From Solirubrobacterales bacterium (GTDB taxonomy: Bacteria > Actinomycetota > Thermoleophilia > Solirubrobacterales > Solirubrobacteraceae): 64,000 nt of DNA. A program made the position numbers and the translations under genes. The notes beneath the pieces were generated by a model. That model did not search any database. It worked only from the letters and a program-made list of their open reading frames with translations, and had not been told where the DNA came from. Below, piece after piece: positions 18,758 through 27,709 of the stretch. The stretch is taken from the NCBI GenBank assembly GCA_003133565.1, contig PKYB01000009.1, positions 1 to 64,000 of the forward strand, given 5' to 3'. How positions within the stretch are numbered: the stretch's first letter is position 1; every line of letters begins with the position of its first letter.

Positions 18758-20076
18758 GCGTGCGCGGGGCAATCGTCGTCACCGGCACCGAGCTGCTCGG
18801 CGGCCGCGTGAGCGATCGCAACGGTCCCTGGCTTGCCGCGCGCTTCTTCGAGCTCGGTATCGATCTCGCGCACGTGACGATCGTCGGCGACCGCCCCGAT
18901 GACATGCTCGCAGCGCTCGAGTGGTGCTCCTCGCTCGGCGTCAGCCTTGTCGTCACGAGCGGCGGTCTCGGACCGACCGCCGATGACCTCACCGCCAGCG
19001 TCGTCGGCGGCTTCGCCGGGCGGGCGATGGTCCTCGATGTCGCGCTCGAGGAGCGGATCGCCGAGATCCTGCGGCCGATGCGCAGTCGCTGGCCGCACCT
19101 CACCGAGGAGGAGATCCGGGCGTCGAACCGCAAGCAGGCGGTCGTGCCCGAAGGTGCGACGGTGCTCGCACCGGTCGGAACGGCGCCGGGACTTGTCGTG
19201 CCGCCAGCCGAGGGTCTCGTTGGACCGACGGTCGTCGTGCTTCCGGGGCCGCCGCGCGAGCTGCAGGCGCTATGGCATGCCGCAGTGGAGACGGAGACGT
19301 TTGCTCGCGCCGTGGCCGGGCGGACGACCTACGAGCAGCGGATGCTGCGCCTCTACGGCTTGCCCGAGTCGCAGATCGCCCAGACGCTGCGGCTGGCCGA
19401 CGAGCGGGGCGTCGATTTCGGGCGGATCGAGGTGACGACATGCCTGCGCCGCGGCGAGATCGAGATCGTCACGCGCTTCGAGGCCGGCGACGCCGCGATC
19501 TACGAGGCGTTCGTTGCTGTTGTGCGCGAGCGCCACGGCGAGGAACTGTTCTCCGAGGACGGCAGCCTCGTCGACGACCAGGTTGCGGGGATGCTCGTCG
19601 AGCAGGGCTTTAGCCTGGCGGTCGCCGAGTCCTGCACCGGTGGGCTCCTCGCCGGGCGGCTGACCGAACGGCCCGGGTCCTCGGCCTACCTGCGAGGTGG
19701 GATCGTCGCCTACTCCGACGCCGTGAAGGAGGAGCTGGTCGGCGTGGGCCACGACGTGCTCGTGGAGCATGGGGCGGTTTCGGCGCAGACGGCGCTGGCG
19801 CTCGCTGAGCGGGCGCGCGAGCGGCTCTCTGCCGACGTTGGGGTGGGTGTTACCGGAATCGCCGGTCCCGGCGGTGGGAGTGCCGAGAAGCCGGTCGGTC
19901 TCGTCTTTGTGGCCGCGAGCGGGCGTGACGGACGGCGGCTCGTGCGCCGCGCGCAGCTACCGGGTAACCGCGCGGAGGTGCGCGATCGCACGACGACGCT
20001 GGCGATGCACCTGCTGCGCCGGCTGCTGTTGGGCGAGAGCGATGCGGCCGCGGAAGGCGACACGGCCGCAGCGTGA
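18748..20076 (+). CDS. cinA: Competence/damage-inducible protein CinA
   Basis: 442 aa with both CinA domains. The N-terminal MoaB-like part has VTGTELLGGRVSDRNGPWLA, VVTSGGLGPTADDLT and VVLPGPPRELQALW. The C-terminal nicotinamide-nucleotide-amidase domain has AVAESCTGGLLAGRLTERPGSS, GGIVAYSDAVK and GVTGIAGPGGGSAEKPVGLVF. It therefore likely acts in pyridine-nucleotide salvage. GTG starts at 18748 or 18754 both overlap the stop of the RodZ-like gene, showing coupling. Confidence 0.93.
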   Translation: MHVSVRGAIVVTGTELLGGRVSDRNGPWLAARFFELGIDLAHVTIVGDRPDDMLAALEWCSSLGVSLVVTSGGLGPTADDLTASVVGGFAGRAMVLDVALEERIAEILRPMRSRWPHLTEEEIRASNRKQAVVPEGATVLAPVGTAPGLVVPPAEGLVGPTVVVLPGPPRELQALWHAAVETETFARAVAGRTTYEQRMLRLYGLPESQIAQTLRLADERGVDFGRIEVTTCLRRGEIEIVTRFEAGDAAIYEAFVAVVRERHGEELFSEDGSLVDDQVAGMLVEQGFSLAVAESCTGGLLAGRLTERPGSSAYLRGGIVAYSDAVKEELVGVGHDVLVEHGAVSAQTALALAERARERLSADVGVGVTGIAGPGGGSAEKPVGLVFVAASGRDGRRLVRRAQLPGNRAEVRDRTTTLAMHLLRRLLLGESDAAAEGDTAAA

Positions 20077-20735
20077 GCCCCGCCGGCCGCAGCGACGCGG
20101 GTGGTGTCCGCGCGCGGCTCTTCATCGCCGTGAGCCTGCCCGTCGAGGTCAGCGCGGAGCTGGCGCGCTGGGCGCGCGCGGCGCTCGGCGTTGTAGGTGC
20201 CGTGAGCGGCGGCCCTGCGGGGGGCGCGCGCCGTCTCGCGCCGGAGGCGCTGCACATCACGCTCTGCTTCCTCGGCGAGCAGCCGCTTGCCTGCGTCGAG
20301 GGACTTGCCGGCTTGCTCGGCGCGGCGGCTGAGCCCGTCGCGGCGATCGGCGAGCTTGCGCTCGGCGCGCCGGTGTTCCTGCCGCCGCGCCAACCGCGTG
20401 TGCTCGCCGTCGAGGTGGGAGATCCGGACGGCGGTCTCGGCCGGCTGCGTTCGGTGCTTGTGCGCGAGATCGCCGCGACGATCGACTGGGCCCCGGGACG
20501 GGAGCGCTTCCGCCCGCACGTGACGGTGGCGCGGATGCGGGCGGGGATCGGTGGTCGTCGTGGTCGCTTTGGCGGCAAATCCGCTGAGCACATGGCACGC
20601 AACGAGATGCTCGCGAGTGGGTTTCCGCCAACGCCGCAGCTCTCGTTCGTGGCCGACAAAGTTGTTCTCTTGCGGTCTTATTTGGAGCCCGAGGGCGCGC
20701 GCTACGAGGCGCTTGCCAGCGTCGGGGGGTGGTGA
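20073..20735 (+). CDS. thpR: RNA 2',3'-cyclic phosphodiesterase (2'-5' RNA ligase-like)
   Basis: About 220 aa, a two-histidine (2H) phosphoesterase: first motif HITLCFLG near residue 61 and second motif HVTVARMR near residue 149. RLFIAVSLPVEV is the usual N-terminus and the C-terminus FVADKVVLLRSYLEPEGARYEAL is also typical. The GTG start at 20073 overlaps the cinA stop. Order cinA-thpR-recA is the conserved arrangement. The physiological RNA substrate in bacteria is unclear. Confidence 0.9.
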   Translation: MSPAGRSDAGGVRARLFIAVSLPVEVSAELARWARAALGVVGAVSGGPAGGARRLAPEALHITLCFLGEQPLACVEGLAGLLGAAAEPVAAIGELALGAPVFLPPRQPRVLAVEVGDPDGGLGRLRSVLVREIAATIDWAPGRERFRPHVTVARMRAGIGGRRGRFGGKSAEHMARNEMLASGFPPTPQLSFVADKVVLLRSYLEPEGARYEALASVGGW

Positions 20736-20759
20736 GCGGGCCAGGTCGCTGCGATCGCG

Positions 20760-20787
20760 TTGTTCTGTCCGGATTGGCCCGTAGCGT
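20760..20787 (+). promoter_or_regulatory. Putative recA promoter
   Basis: TTGTTC (20760-20765) and TAGCGT (20782-20787) with a 16-bp spacer lie about 30 bp before the recA start, ahead of a normal RBS (GAGGAGC). No GAAC-N4-GTTC-type actinobacterial LexA box is visible here. A loose inverted pair TTGTTCTGT / ACAGACAAACAA flanks the start-site region. Confidence 0.4.
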
Positions 20788-20819
20788 GGCCCTACAGACA
20801 AACAAGAGGAGCTTTCAGG

Positions 20820-21983
<1,164 letters not shown>

Positions 21984-22538
21984 GTGGGGGCGGGGCTCGA
22001 TCCCGCGCCGGCGTTTCCGCCGCGGCGCGGGCTCCTAGGCGATCCCACCGCAGCCGAAGGGGCCAACGCGCCGAACGACGCGCTCGCGTTGGACGACGCG
22101 CTCGCGCGCTGCTATTCCCATCTCGCCCGGCGCGAGCACAGCGTCGCCGAGCTGCACGGGCGGCTGGCGCGAGCCGGAGTTGAGGAGCAGACTGCCAGCG
22201 CCGCGATAGAGGTCGTCGTCGAGCAGGGCTACCTCGACGACGCGCGCTACGCGCGCATGCTCGCCGAGGACCGACGCAAGATCGAAGGCTGGGGGGTGGA
22301 GCGCATACGTGCCCGCCTGCTCAGCGCCGGTGTTGACCGTGAGTTGATCGAGCTGACGCTCGCCGAGTTCGATGCGCCAAGCGAATGCGACGCTGCGGTC
22401 GCCCTGCTTCGTCGCCGTTTCCCGCGGCCGCTCCGCAGTGACCCCGAGCGCCAGCGCGCCTTCGCTGTGTTGATCCGCCAGGGCTACGACAGCGACGTCG
22501 CCTACGACGCTATTCGCCGTCACGAGCGAGATGATTGA
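21984..22538 (+). CDS. recX: Regulatory protein RecX
   Basis: 184 aa, starting with a GTG directly after the recA TAG. Three-helix RecX repeats are visible: CYSHLARREHSVAELHGRLARAG, GYLDDARYARMLAEDRRKIEGWGVERIRARLLSAGV, and RQRAFAVLIRQGYDSDVAYDAI. RecX caps RecA filaments and limits RecA activity. The first 30 residues are not RecX-like, so a later internal start is possible. Confidence 0.92.
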   Translation: MGAGLDPAPAFPPRRGLLGDPTAAEGANAPNDALALDDALARCYSHLARREHSVAELHGRLARAGVEEQTASAAIEVVVEQGYLDDARYARMLAEDRRKIEGWGVERIRARLLSAGVDRELIELTLAEFDAPSECDAAVALLRRRFPRPLRSDPERQRAFAVLIRQGYDSDVAYDAIRRHERDD

Positions 22539-22585
22539 TTTGAGGCCGAACCATTAGTCGTCCCATGAACTCGGCTGTTCCCCAA

Positions 22586-22602
22586 GCCCGGCGACGACGG
22601 GC
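22586..22602. terminator. Hairpin between convergent recX and Dabb genes
   Basis: GCCCG-7-CGGGC stem-loop in the gap between two convergent genes. A longer alternative pairing CGACGAC / GTCGTCG reaches into the Dabb stop codon. There is no U-tract, as usual in such GC-rich genomes. Confidence 0.35.
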
Positions 22603-22605
22603 ACG

Positions 22606-22905
22606 CTAAGCGTCGTCGAGCTCGAACTGAATGCTCGCCCGGTCGGCGGTGTTGGGCTTGGTGTGCGTGCGAATGAACTCGACGTGGAAAGGGTGGTCGC
22701 GATAGGCGACGTACCCCTCGACGTCGTCGAACTCTCCGACGAGCACGACGTCGAACGCGTCCGGATTCACGCCGGCGTTCTCGCCGACGGTCCAGCCGCG
22801 AATCGTGGGAACGTGGCTTGGAAGCCCACGCAGCCCCGCAACCACCGTCGCCCGCGTCTCGGCGTTGGCTTCGGGCTTGAAGCGCAACATCACAATGTGT
22901 CGCAA
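22606..22905 (-). CDS. Dabb (stress-responsive alpha/beta-barrel) domain protein
   Basis: 99 aa. MRHIVMLRFKPEANAETRATVVAGLRGLPSHVP at the start, then DVVLVGEFDDVEGYVAYRDHPFHVEFI, is the Dabb fold (dimeric ferredoxin-like barrel). Members are stress proteins or cofactor-less enzymes; no function can be given here. Confidence 0.85.
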   Translation of the reverse strand: MRHIVMLRFKPEANAETRATVVAGLRGLPSHVPTIRGWTVGENAGVNPDAFDVVLVGEFDDVEGYVAYRDHPFHVEFIRTHTKPNTADRASIQFELDDA

Positions 22906-23056
22906 CAGTTCAGGGCCTCCGATCCGGGAGGCAGTGATTTTTCCACGGAGTGGGCGGTGGCGCTGGAGCGAGCGTCGCCGGAGCGGCCCCAGCTAACCGG
23001 ACGAGACGCCATATTGAGCTACCGGTACGGAACAGACCTGGTTCGTCACCGGCTCC
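22906..23056. other. Intergenic region upstream of the Dabb gene
   Basis: No coding frame supported. The composition is less biased than in flanking genes. It leads into the repeat-bearing segment 23057-23678. Confidence 0.4.
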
Positions 23057-23317
23057 TCATTGACGCCCGCGCCGGGTCGAACTCAGGATGCCGCGTTTAC
23101 GCGCCGGCGGAGGGTTCGGGCAGGTCCCCTGAGTCGGCGCGTCGTGCAAGCCACTTGCGCTGTGAACGTCAGCCGTGCGCATGTCAAGCGGCTGCCGGTC
23201 TGCTGCATTAGTGAGGCACAGTAGAGCTTCGAGGCGATCTCGTGGAATTGCGAGGACGTAGTCCAAGCTCTCACTGACGAAGTACTCGTCACCGTTGTGC
23301 AGCGTGATTATTGTCAT
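23057..23317 (-). CDS. Small hypothetical protein, possibly degraded at its 3' end
   Basis: 86 aa ORF preceded by AAGGA about 11 nt before the ATG. The first 35 residues (MTIITLHNGDEYFVSESLDY then VLAIPRDRLEALL) have a balanced, protein-like composition. After about residue 45 the sequence turns Pro/Arg-rich and looks non-coding. A TGTCAAGCGG repeat unit falls at the transition. It may be a truncated gene. No family recognised. Confidence 0.35.
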   Translation of the reverse strand: MTIITLHNGDEYFVSESLDYVLAIPRDRLEALLCLTNAADRQPLDMRTADVHSASGLHDAPTQGTCPNPPPARKRGILSSTRRGRQ

Positions 23318-23346
23318 GGCGGTATTAGTCCTTGGGGTGCCACTGC

Positions 23347-23380
23347 TGTCAAGTGGACTAGGCGCATGTCAAGCGGACTA
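23347..23380 (+). repeat. Tandem 14-bp direct repeats TGTCAAGyGGACTA
   Basis: TGTCAAGTGGACTA (23347-23360) and TGTCAAGCGGACTA (23367-23380) differ at one base and are spaced 20 bp start to start. A third partial unit TGTCAAGCGG sits at 23182-23191, sharing a 15-bp identical block (GCGCATGTCAAGCGG) with the second. Multiple short repeats of this kind are found at ends of some insertion sequences, but no transposase gene remains. Confidence 0.6.
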
Positions 23381-23499
23381 TGCGGGATGTGTTGTCATAG
23401 GCCCGATGAGCCGCCGTTCGCCGGTGGGCTCAACCAGTGGGATCGGCCGTTCGGCGAGCAGGCGCAGGCCCAGGTTTGGCTGGCGCGCCACGCCCGGCG

Positions 23500-23535
23500 G
23501 CGGGCGCCCGGCCGTCGCGGAGGCCGGGCGCCCGC
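23500..23535. terminator. Perfect 14-bp GC hairpin
   Basis: GCGGGCGCCCGGCC pairs perfectly with GGCCGGGCGCCCGC across an 8-nt loop. No T-tract follows. It may serve as a factor-dependent terminator or insulator before miaB, or be the stem of a mobile repeat. Confidence 0.45.
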
Positions 23536-23678
23536 GTGACGCAGAATGGATCGGGAGGATGTTTCTGTTATCGGAGGCCACCCACGGGCAGCACATACAC
23601 TCCGCGTCGTATCTGCGCCGCCGACCGCTCAAAAAACCCGCGCCGTGAACTATCCCCTGTGGACCGTCGCCGTTTATC

Positions 23679-25079
23679 GTGACGGCGATGACAACGCGAC
23701 GAATCGCAGCGGGAGCGCCGGCCGTCATGATCGACGTGCGCGACACTGCCCGTATGCGAATGCGGTACCACGTCACGACGTTCGGGTGCCAGATGAACGA
23801 GCACGACTCCGAACGGATGCGGGGCATGCTCGACGCCCTCGGCTATAGCGAGGCGGACTCGCGCGCCGAAGCGGACCTGATCCTCTTCAACACCTGCTCG
23901 ATCCGGGAATCGGCCGACAATCGCCTGATTGCCCATCTCGGCGAGGCCAAGCGGCTGAAGCGCGAGGATCCCTCGCGCATTGTCGGTGTTGGCGGCTGCT
24001 GGGCGCAGTCACTCAAGGACGAGGTGTTCGAGCGCTTCCCCTTCGTCGATGTGGCGTTCGGACCGGGACAAGTGAACCGGCTCGCCGACTTTCTCCTCAG
24101 CGACTCGCTCAGCGCGCAGGGCTACTTCGAGTTCGAATCCTTCACCGGCGATTTGCCGGCCAAGCGCGGCCGTGCGACCCAGGGATGGCTGCAAATCAGC
24201 GTCGGCTGCAACTGCCGCTGCGCCTATTGCATCGTCCCTTCGACACGCGGTCTCGAGGTCAGCCGTCCGCTGCAAGACCTCGTCGCCGAGGCCCGCGCGA
24301 TGGCCGACGACGGGGTCTGCGAGATCACCCTGCTCGGCCAGAACGTCAACTCCTACGGCCGTGACCTGCGCCCCACCCGGGCGAGCTTTGCCGAGCTGCT
24401 TGGCGAGCTCGACGCTATCGGAGGCCTCGAACGGATCCGCTACACGAGCCCACATCCCAAAGACATGCGTGAGGATGTGATCCGCGCGCACGCTGAGCTG
24501 CGCTCGCTGTGCGAGCACATCCACCTGCCGCTGCAGTCCGGATCCTCGCGTGTGCTGCGCGCGATGCGCCGCACATACGATCGCGAGCGCTACCTCGATC
24601 GTGTCGCGCTGATCCGCGAGTACGTCCCCGACGTCGCTCTCACCACCGACATCATCGTCGGTTTCCCCGGTGAGACCGAGGCCGATTTCGAGCAGACGCT
24701 CGAGGTGGTCGACGCCGTTGGCTACGACGGCGGGTTCACGTTTCTCTTCTCGCCGCGTCGCGGTACGGAGGCGGCCACCGTGACCACCGGCCTCGTGTCA
24801 CATGACGTCAAGCTCGCGCGGATGGAGCGGTTGCTCGAGCTCGTCCAGCGTCGAGCGCGCGAACGCGCCCAGCGCTTCGTCGGGCGCACCGTCGAGGTCC
24901 TGGTCGAAGGGGAGAGCCGCACCGATCCGGAGCGCCTACGCGGGCGAAGCCGCCACAACAAGGTCGTCAACTTCACTGGGCTTGCGAGGCCGGGAGAGTT
25001 CGCGATGGTCAGCGTGACGGCCGCGACGAGTCAGACGCTCGCGGGCGAGGAGCGGATTGCCGCACGCGCAGTGGGCTGA
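23679..25079 (+). CDS. miaB: tRNA-2-methylthio-N6-dimethylallyladenosine synthase
   Basis: Radical-SAM methylthiotransferase modifying A37 of tRNA. The UPF0004 domain has three cluster cysteines (TFGCQMNEHDS, FNTCSIRES, GGCWAQ). The radical-SAM domain has the CxxxCxxC signature in VGCNCRCAYCIVPSTRG, then ITLLGQNVNSYG, HLPLQSGSSRVLRAMRR, TDIIVGFPGETEADF, and a C-terminal TRAM domain (GRTVEVLVEGES...GRSRHNKVVNF). The first ~27 residues precede the family start; an internal ATG (MRMRYHVTT) is likely. It works with miaA, which begins about 850 bp downstream. Confidence 0.94.
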   Translation: MTAMTTRRIAAGAPAVMIDVRDTARMRMRYHVTTFGCQMNEHDSERMRGMLDALGYSEADSRAEADLILFNTCSIRESADNRLIAHLGEAKRLKREDPSRIVGVGGCWAQSLKDEVFERFPFVDVAFGPGQVNRLADFLLSDSLSAQGYFEFESFTGDLPAKRGRATQGWLQISVGCNCRCAYCIVPSTRGLEVSRPLQDLVAEARAMADDGVCEITLLGQNVNSYGRDLRPTRASFAELLGELDAIGGLERIRYTSPHPKDMREDVIRAHAELRSLCEHIHLPLQSGSSRVLRAMRRTYDRERYLDRVALIREYVPDVALTTDIIVGFPGETEADFEQTLEVVDAVGYDGGFTFLFSPRRGTEAATVTTGLVSHDVKLARMERLLELVQRRARERAQRFVGRTVEVLVEGESRTDPERLRGRSRHNKVVNFTGLARPGEFAMVSVTAATSQTLAGEERIAARAVG

Positions 25080-25080
25080 G

Positions 25081-25098
25081 CGCCGGGTGCCACCGGCG
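25081..25098. terminator. Bidirectional hairpin between miaB and the SDR gene
   Basis: CGCCGG-GTGCCA-CCGGCG, a perfect 6-bp stem in the 27-bp gap between two convergent stop codons. No U-run on either strand. Confidence 0.4.
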
Positions 25099-25106
25099 GC
25101 GTAGCC

Positions 25107-25910
25107 TCAGCGTTTGTCGGTCTGTCCTTCTTCGAAGCAACGCGCTACGCGATCGCCACCGAGGGCGCGAGTGCCACGGGCTGCAAGCTCGGGGGCGAGC
25201 AAGGCAATGCTCGCGCCGGCGCGCAGCGCCAGCGGCGCAACCGTGACCTCGCCGCGGTTGTGGCGGATCGCTCCCACAACAGCGTCCGCCACCCGCTCGG
25301 GGCTGACAATGCCGACGCCTGGCGGCAGCTTCACACGCGAGTCCGCGTACATCCCGGCAGCGCCGATGAATCCGGGCTCGATCAGCGCCACGCCGACGCC
25401 GCTGCGCGCTAGCTCGGCGCGCAACGCGAGCGCGAAGCCGCGAAGGCCGAACTTTGTCGCGTTGTAGACCGACGATCCGGCGGTCGCCGCTTTACCGGAG
25501 AGCGAGCCGATAAAAACGATCTGGCCGCTTCCCCGCTCGACCATCTGCGGCGCGAGCGCCTGGCTGAGGATGATCGGCGCGCGCAGGTTAACGTCAATCG
25601 CGCGGTCGATGTGGACCGGTTCGAGCGTCGCCAGCCTCCCGCTGCCGGGCGCCGCGGCGTTGGCGATGAGGATGTCGACGCTTCCGGCCGCACAGAGCAG
25701 CCGGTCGACCTCCTCAGGGTCACCGAGGTCAGCGGCGATCACCTCGCCACCGATCTCGGCAGCGAGCGCATCGAGGATGTCCCGCCGCCGACCAGTGAGG
25801 ATCAGCTTTGCGCCCTCGCTCGCGAACCTGCGCGCAAGCACGCCGCCAAGGCCGCCGCTCGCTCCGGTGATCAGCGTGCTCGCGCCACTGATCTGCATGC
25901 GCCGCGCCAT
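25107..25910 (-). CDS. SDR family oxidoreductase
   Basis: NAD(P)-dependent short-chain dehydrogenase/reductase. Cofactor motif TGASGGLGG follows the start. NAxA-type IANAAAPGSG, the catalytic serine region FIGSLSGKAATAGSS and YNATKFG (YxxxK) are all present. The start is set at the ATG 25910 (MARRMQ), because the longer track ORF runs through the divergent miaA promoter; the ATG 25897 is an alternative. Substrate unknown. Confidence 0.88.
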   Translation of the reverse strand: MARRMQISGASTLITGASGGLGGVLARRFASEGAKLILTGRRRDILDALAAEIGGEVIAADLGDPEEVDRLLCAAGSVDILIANAAAPGSGRLATLEPVHIDRAIDVNLRAPIILSQALAPQMVERGSGQIVFIGSLSGKAATAGSSVYNATKFGLRGFALALRAELARSGVGVALIEPGFIGAAGMYADSRVKLPPGVGIVSPERVADAVVGAIRHNRGEVTVAPLALRAGASIALLAPELAARGTRALGGDRVARCFEEGQTDKR

Positions 25911-25920
25911 GCGTGACCAC

Positions 25921-25926
25921 GATACT
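25921..25926. promoter_or_regulatory. Shared -10 region of divergent miaA and SDR genes
   Basis: GATACT reads as a -10 for miaA (6 nt before the GTG 25933). Its complement AGTATC with the following bases gives TATCGT on the minus strand, 8 nt before the SDR ATG. One symmetric element may therefore fire both leaderless transcripts. Confidence 0.4.
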
Positions 25927-25932
25927 GAGCCG

Positions 25933-26823
25933 GTGAGCAGGGAGATCATTGCGCTGTTCGGCCCGACCGGTGTTGGCAAGACGACGATCGCGATCGCGCT
26001 GGCGGCACGTCTGCGTGCGCGCGGCGAGCAGCCGGTAGCGGTCTCGGCCGACGCCCTGCAGCTCTACGCCGGCATCGAGCTGCTGACCGCCGCGCCAACC
26101 GCCGCCGAGCAAGCCGTGCTCGAACACCGCCTCGTCTCCTGCGTGGCGCTCGATCAGCGCGTCAGCGTCGCCGAATACGCCCGCCTTGCGCACGTCGAGA
26201 TCGACGACCTGCTCGAAGCGGGCGCGACGCCGATCGTCGTTGGCGGCACCGGCCTCTATCTCCGCGCCGCGCTCAGCGATCTCGATCTGCGACCGCCACC
26301 GCCGCTGGCTGTGCGCGAGCGCTGGATGGGTGAGCTCGAGGCACGCGGACCGGAAGCGCTGCACGGCGTACTGAGCGAGCGCGCGCCCTGGGCTGCGGAG
26401 CAGATCGCCCCGGGTGACCGGCACCGCATCGTCCGCGCGCTCGAACTCGAGGAAATCGGGGCCCTCACGCCGCCACCCGAGCGCTCACAGCTTTGGAGCG
26501 ACGTCGTACGCCATCCGACGCGCCTGATCGGGCTGGCGATGGAGCGAAAGGCGCTCTACGCACGAATCGACGCGCGCGTCGATCAGATCGTTGCCGCTGG
26601 TGCACGCGAGCAGGTCGCCGCCGCTGAGCAGGCCGGTGTCTCGGCGACGGCGCGCAAAGCGCTCGGGTTCCAAGAGCTGATCGACGGCGACATAGAGGCG
26701 CTGAAGCGCCACACGCGCAACTACGCGCGACGCCAGCTGACCTGGCTTCGCAAGTTGCCCAACGTCGAGCTGATCGATGTGACCGGCCGGTCGCCCGACG
26801 ACGTCGCCGCGGCGCTGCAATGA
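25933..26823 (+). CDS. miaA: tRNA dimethylallyltransferase
   Basis: Transfers dimethylallyl to A37 of tRNA, producing the substrate of MiaB. P-loop ALFGPTGVGKTTIAIAL, then SADALQLYAGIELLTAAPT (DxxQ-type region), VGGTGLYLRAALSDL, and C-terminal ALGFQELIDGD with RNYARRQLTWLRKLPNVELID. About 296 aa from the GTG 25933, chosen because GATACT lies 6 nt upstream; the ATG 25909 is an alternative and would overlap the SDR start. Confidence 0.94.
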   Translation: MSREIIALFGPTGVGKTTIAIALAARLRARGEQPVAVSADALQLYAGIELLTAAPTAAEQAVLEHRLVSCVALDQRVSVAEYARLAHVEIDDLLEAGATPIVVGGTGLYLRAALSDLDLRPPPPLAVRERWMGELEARGPEALHGVLSERAPWAAEQIAPGDRHRIVRALELEEIGALTPPPERSQLWSDVVRHPTRLIGLAMERKALYARIDARVDQIVAAGAREQVAAAEQAGVSATARKALGFQELIDGDIEALKRHTRNYARRQLTWLRKLPNVELIDVTGRSPDDVAAALQ

Positions 26824-26857
26824 TCGCCGCTGTACACCGCAAGCGGAACGGAGGCGC

Positions 26858-27709
26858 GTGCAGTTCGAGAAGTGGCAGGCGCTCGGCAACGACTACGTGA
26901 TCGTCGAAGCATCGGCGCTGCCATGGGAGCTCAGCCCGGCGCGCATCCGGCGAATCTGCGATCCCCACCTCGGGGTGGGGGCGGACGGAATCCTGGTGCT
27001 CGAACGGAGCGAAGATCCCGCCTACGTCGCGAACTTGCGCGTCTTCAACCCTGACGGCTCGGAGTCGGAGCTGTCCGGCAACGGCTCGCGAGAGGCGATC
27101 ATGTACCTGCGCGAGCGTGGCTTCACCGACCGCGACGAGTTCGCGATCCTCACCGCGGCGGGCCCGGTGCGACCGCGGATTACCGGCCCGCACACCTGCG
27201 CGGTCGACATCGGTCGAGCGAGCACCGTGTCAAAGGACTTCCCCTCGGGACCGCCCGATGGCGTCGCTGAGCTCGAGGCCGACGGGCGGCTCTGGCGCTT
27301 TCAGCATGTTTCGATCGGCAATCCGCAGTGCGCCATCGCCTGCGCGGAGCTCGACCAACTCGAGCAGCTCGACCTCGGCGCGATTGGGCCCGCGATCGAG
27401 CACCACCCGCTCTTTCCCAACCGCACCAACGTGTCGTGGTACCACGCGCTCGCGCCGGAGGAGATCCGGGTCCGCATCTTCGAGCGTGGCGTCGGCGAAA
27501 CGCTCTCCTCGGGCACCGGGGCGAGCGGCGCTGCGGTCGCCCATCATCTGGCCGGCGGCGCGAGCCGGATCACCGTGCGGCTCGACGGTGGCCAGCTCGA
27601 AGTGGTCGTAGGAGGAGACTTGAACGTGACCCTGAGCGGCTGGGCGCTGCCGGTATATGCGGGAGTGCTCGCCGACGACTTCGTCAAGGAACTACATGAG
27701 ACACAGTGA
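26858..27709 (+). CDS. dapF: Diaminopimelate epimerase homologue with Ser at both catalytic Cys positions
   Basis: 283 aa, DapF fold throughout: KWQALGNDYVIVE, CDPHLGVGADGILVLE, FNPDGSESELSGNG, IGNPQCAIA, HHPLFPNRTNVSW, IRVFERGVGETLSSGTGASGAAVA. In characterised DapF the two racemising cysteines lie in the motifs E-x-C-GNG and xx-C-GtG; here the codons are TCC and TCG, so both are serine. Other blocks are conserved, including the substrate-binding Asn and Arg-Gly regions. Normal DapF activity is therefore doubtful. A GTG start follows a GGAGG RBS. It overlaps dapL by 14 nt. Confidence 0.85.
   Translation: MQFEKWQALGNDYVIVEASALPWELSPARIRRICDPHLGVGADGILVLERSEDPAYVANLRVFNPDGSESELSGNGSREAIMYLRERGFTDRDEFAILTAAGPVRPRITGPHTCAVDIGRASTVSKDFPSGPPDGVAELEADGRLWRFQHVSIGNPQCAIACAELDQLEQLDLGAIGPAIEHHPLFPNRTNVSWYHALAPEEIRVRIFERGVGETLSSGTGASGAAVAHHLAGGASRITVRLDGGQLEVVVGGDLNVTLSGWALPVYAGVLADDFVKELHETQ

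Larger units (their letters stand above)
23318..23678. other. Non-coding, repeat-bearing region upstream of miaB
   Basis: No supported gene. It holds two tandem TGTCAAGyGGACTA units (20-bp period) and a perfect 14-bp GC hairpin, both listed separately. The plus-strand ORF 23295..23648 begins with a short hydrophobic stretch but becomes low-complexity and is not accepted. Confidence 0.5.

Noticed and set aside
23295-23648. Plus-strand ORF with a short hydrophobic, lipobox-like N-terminus
   Set aside because: Only about 25 residues look protein-like and they overlap the tandem repeats; the rest is low-complexity and contains the 14-bp hairpin.
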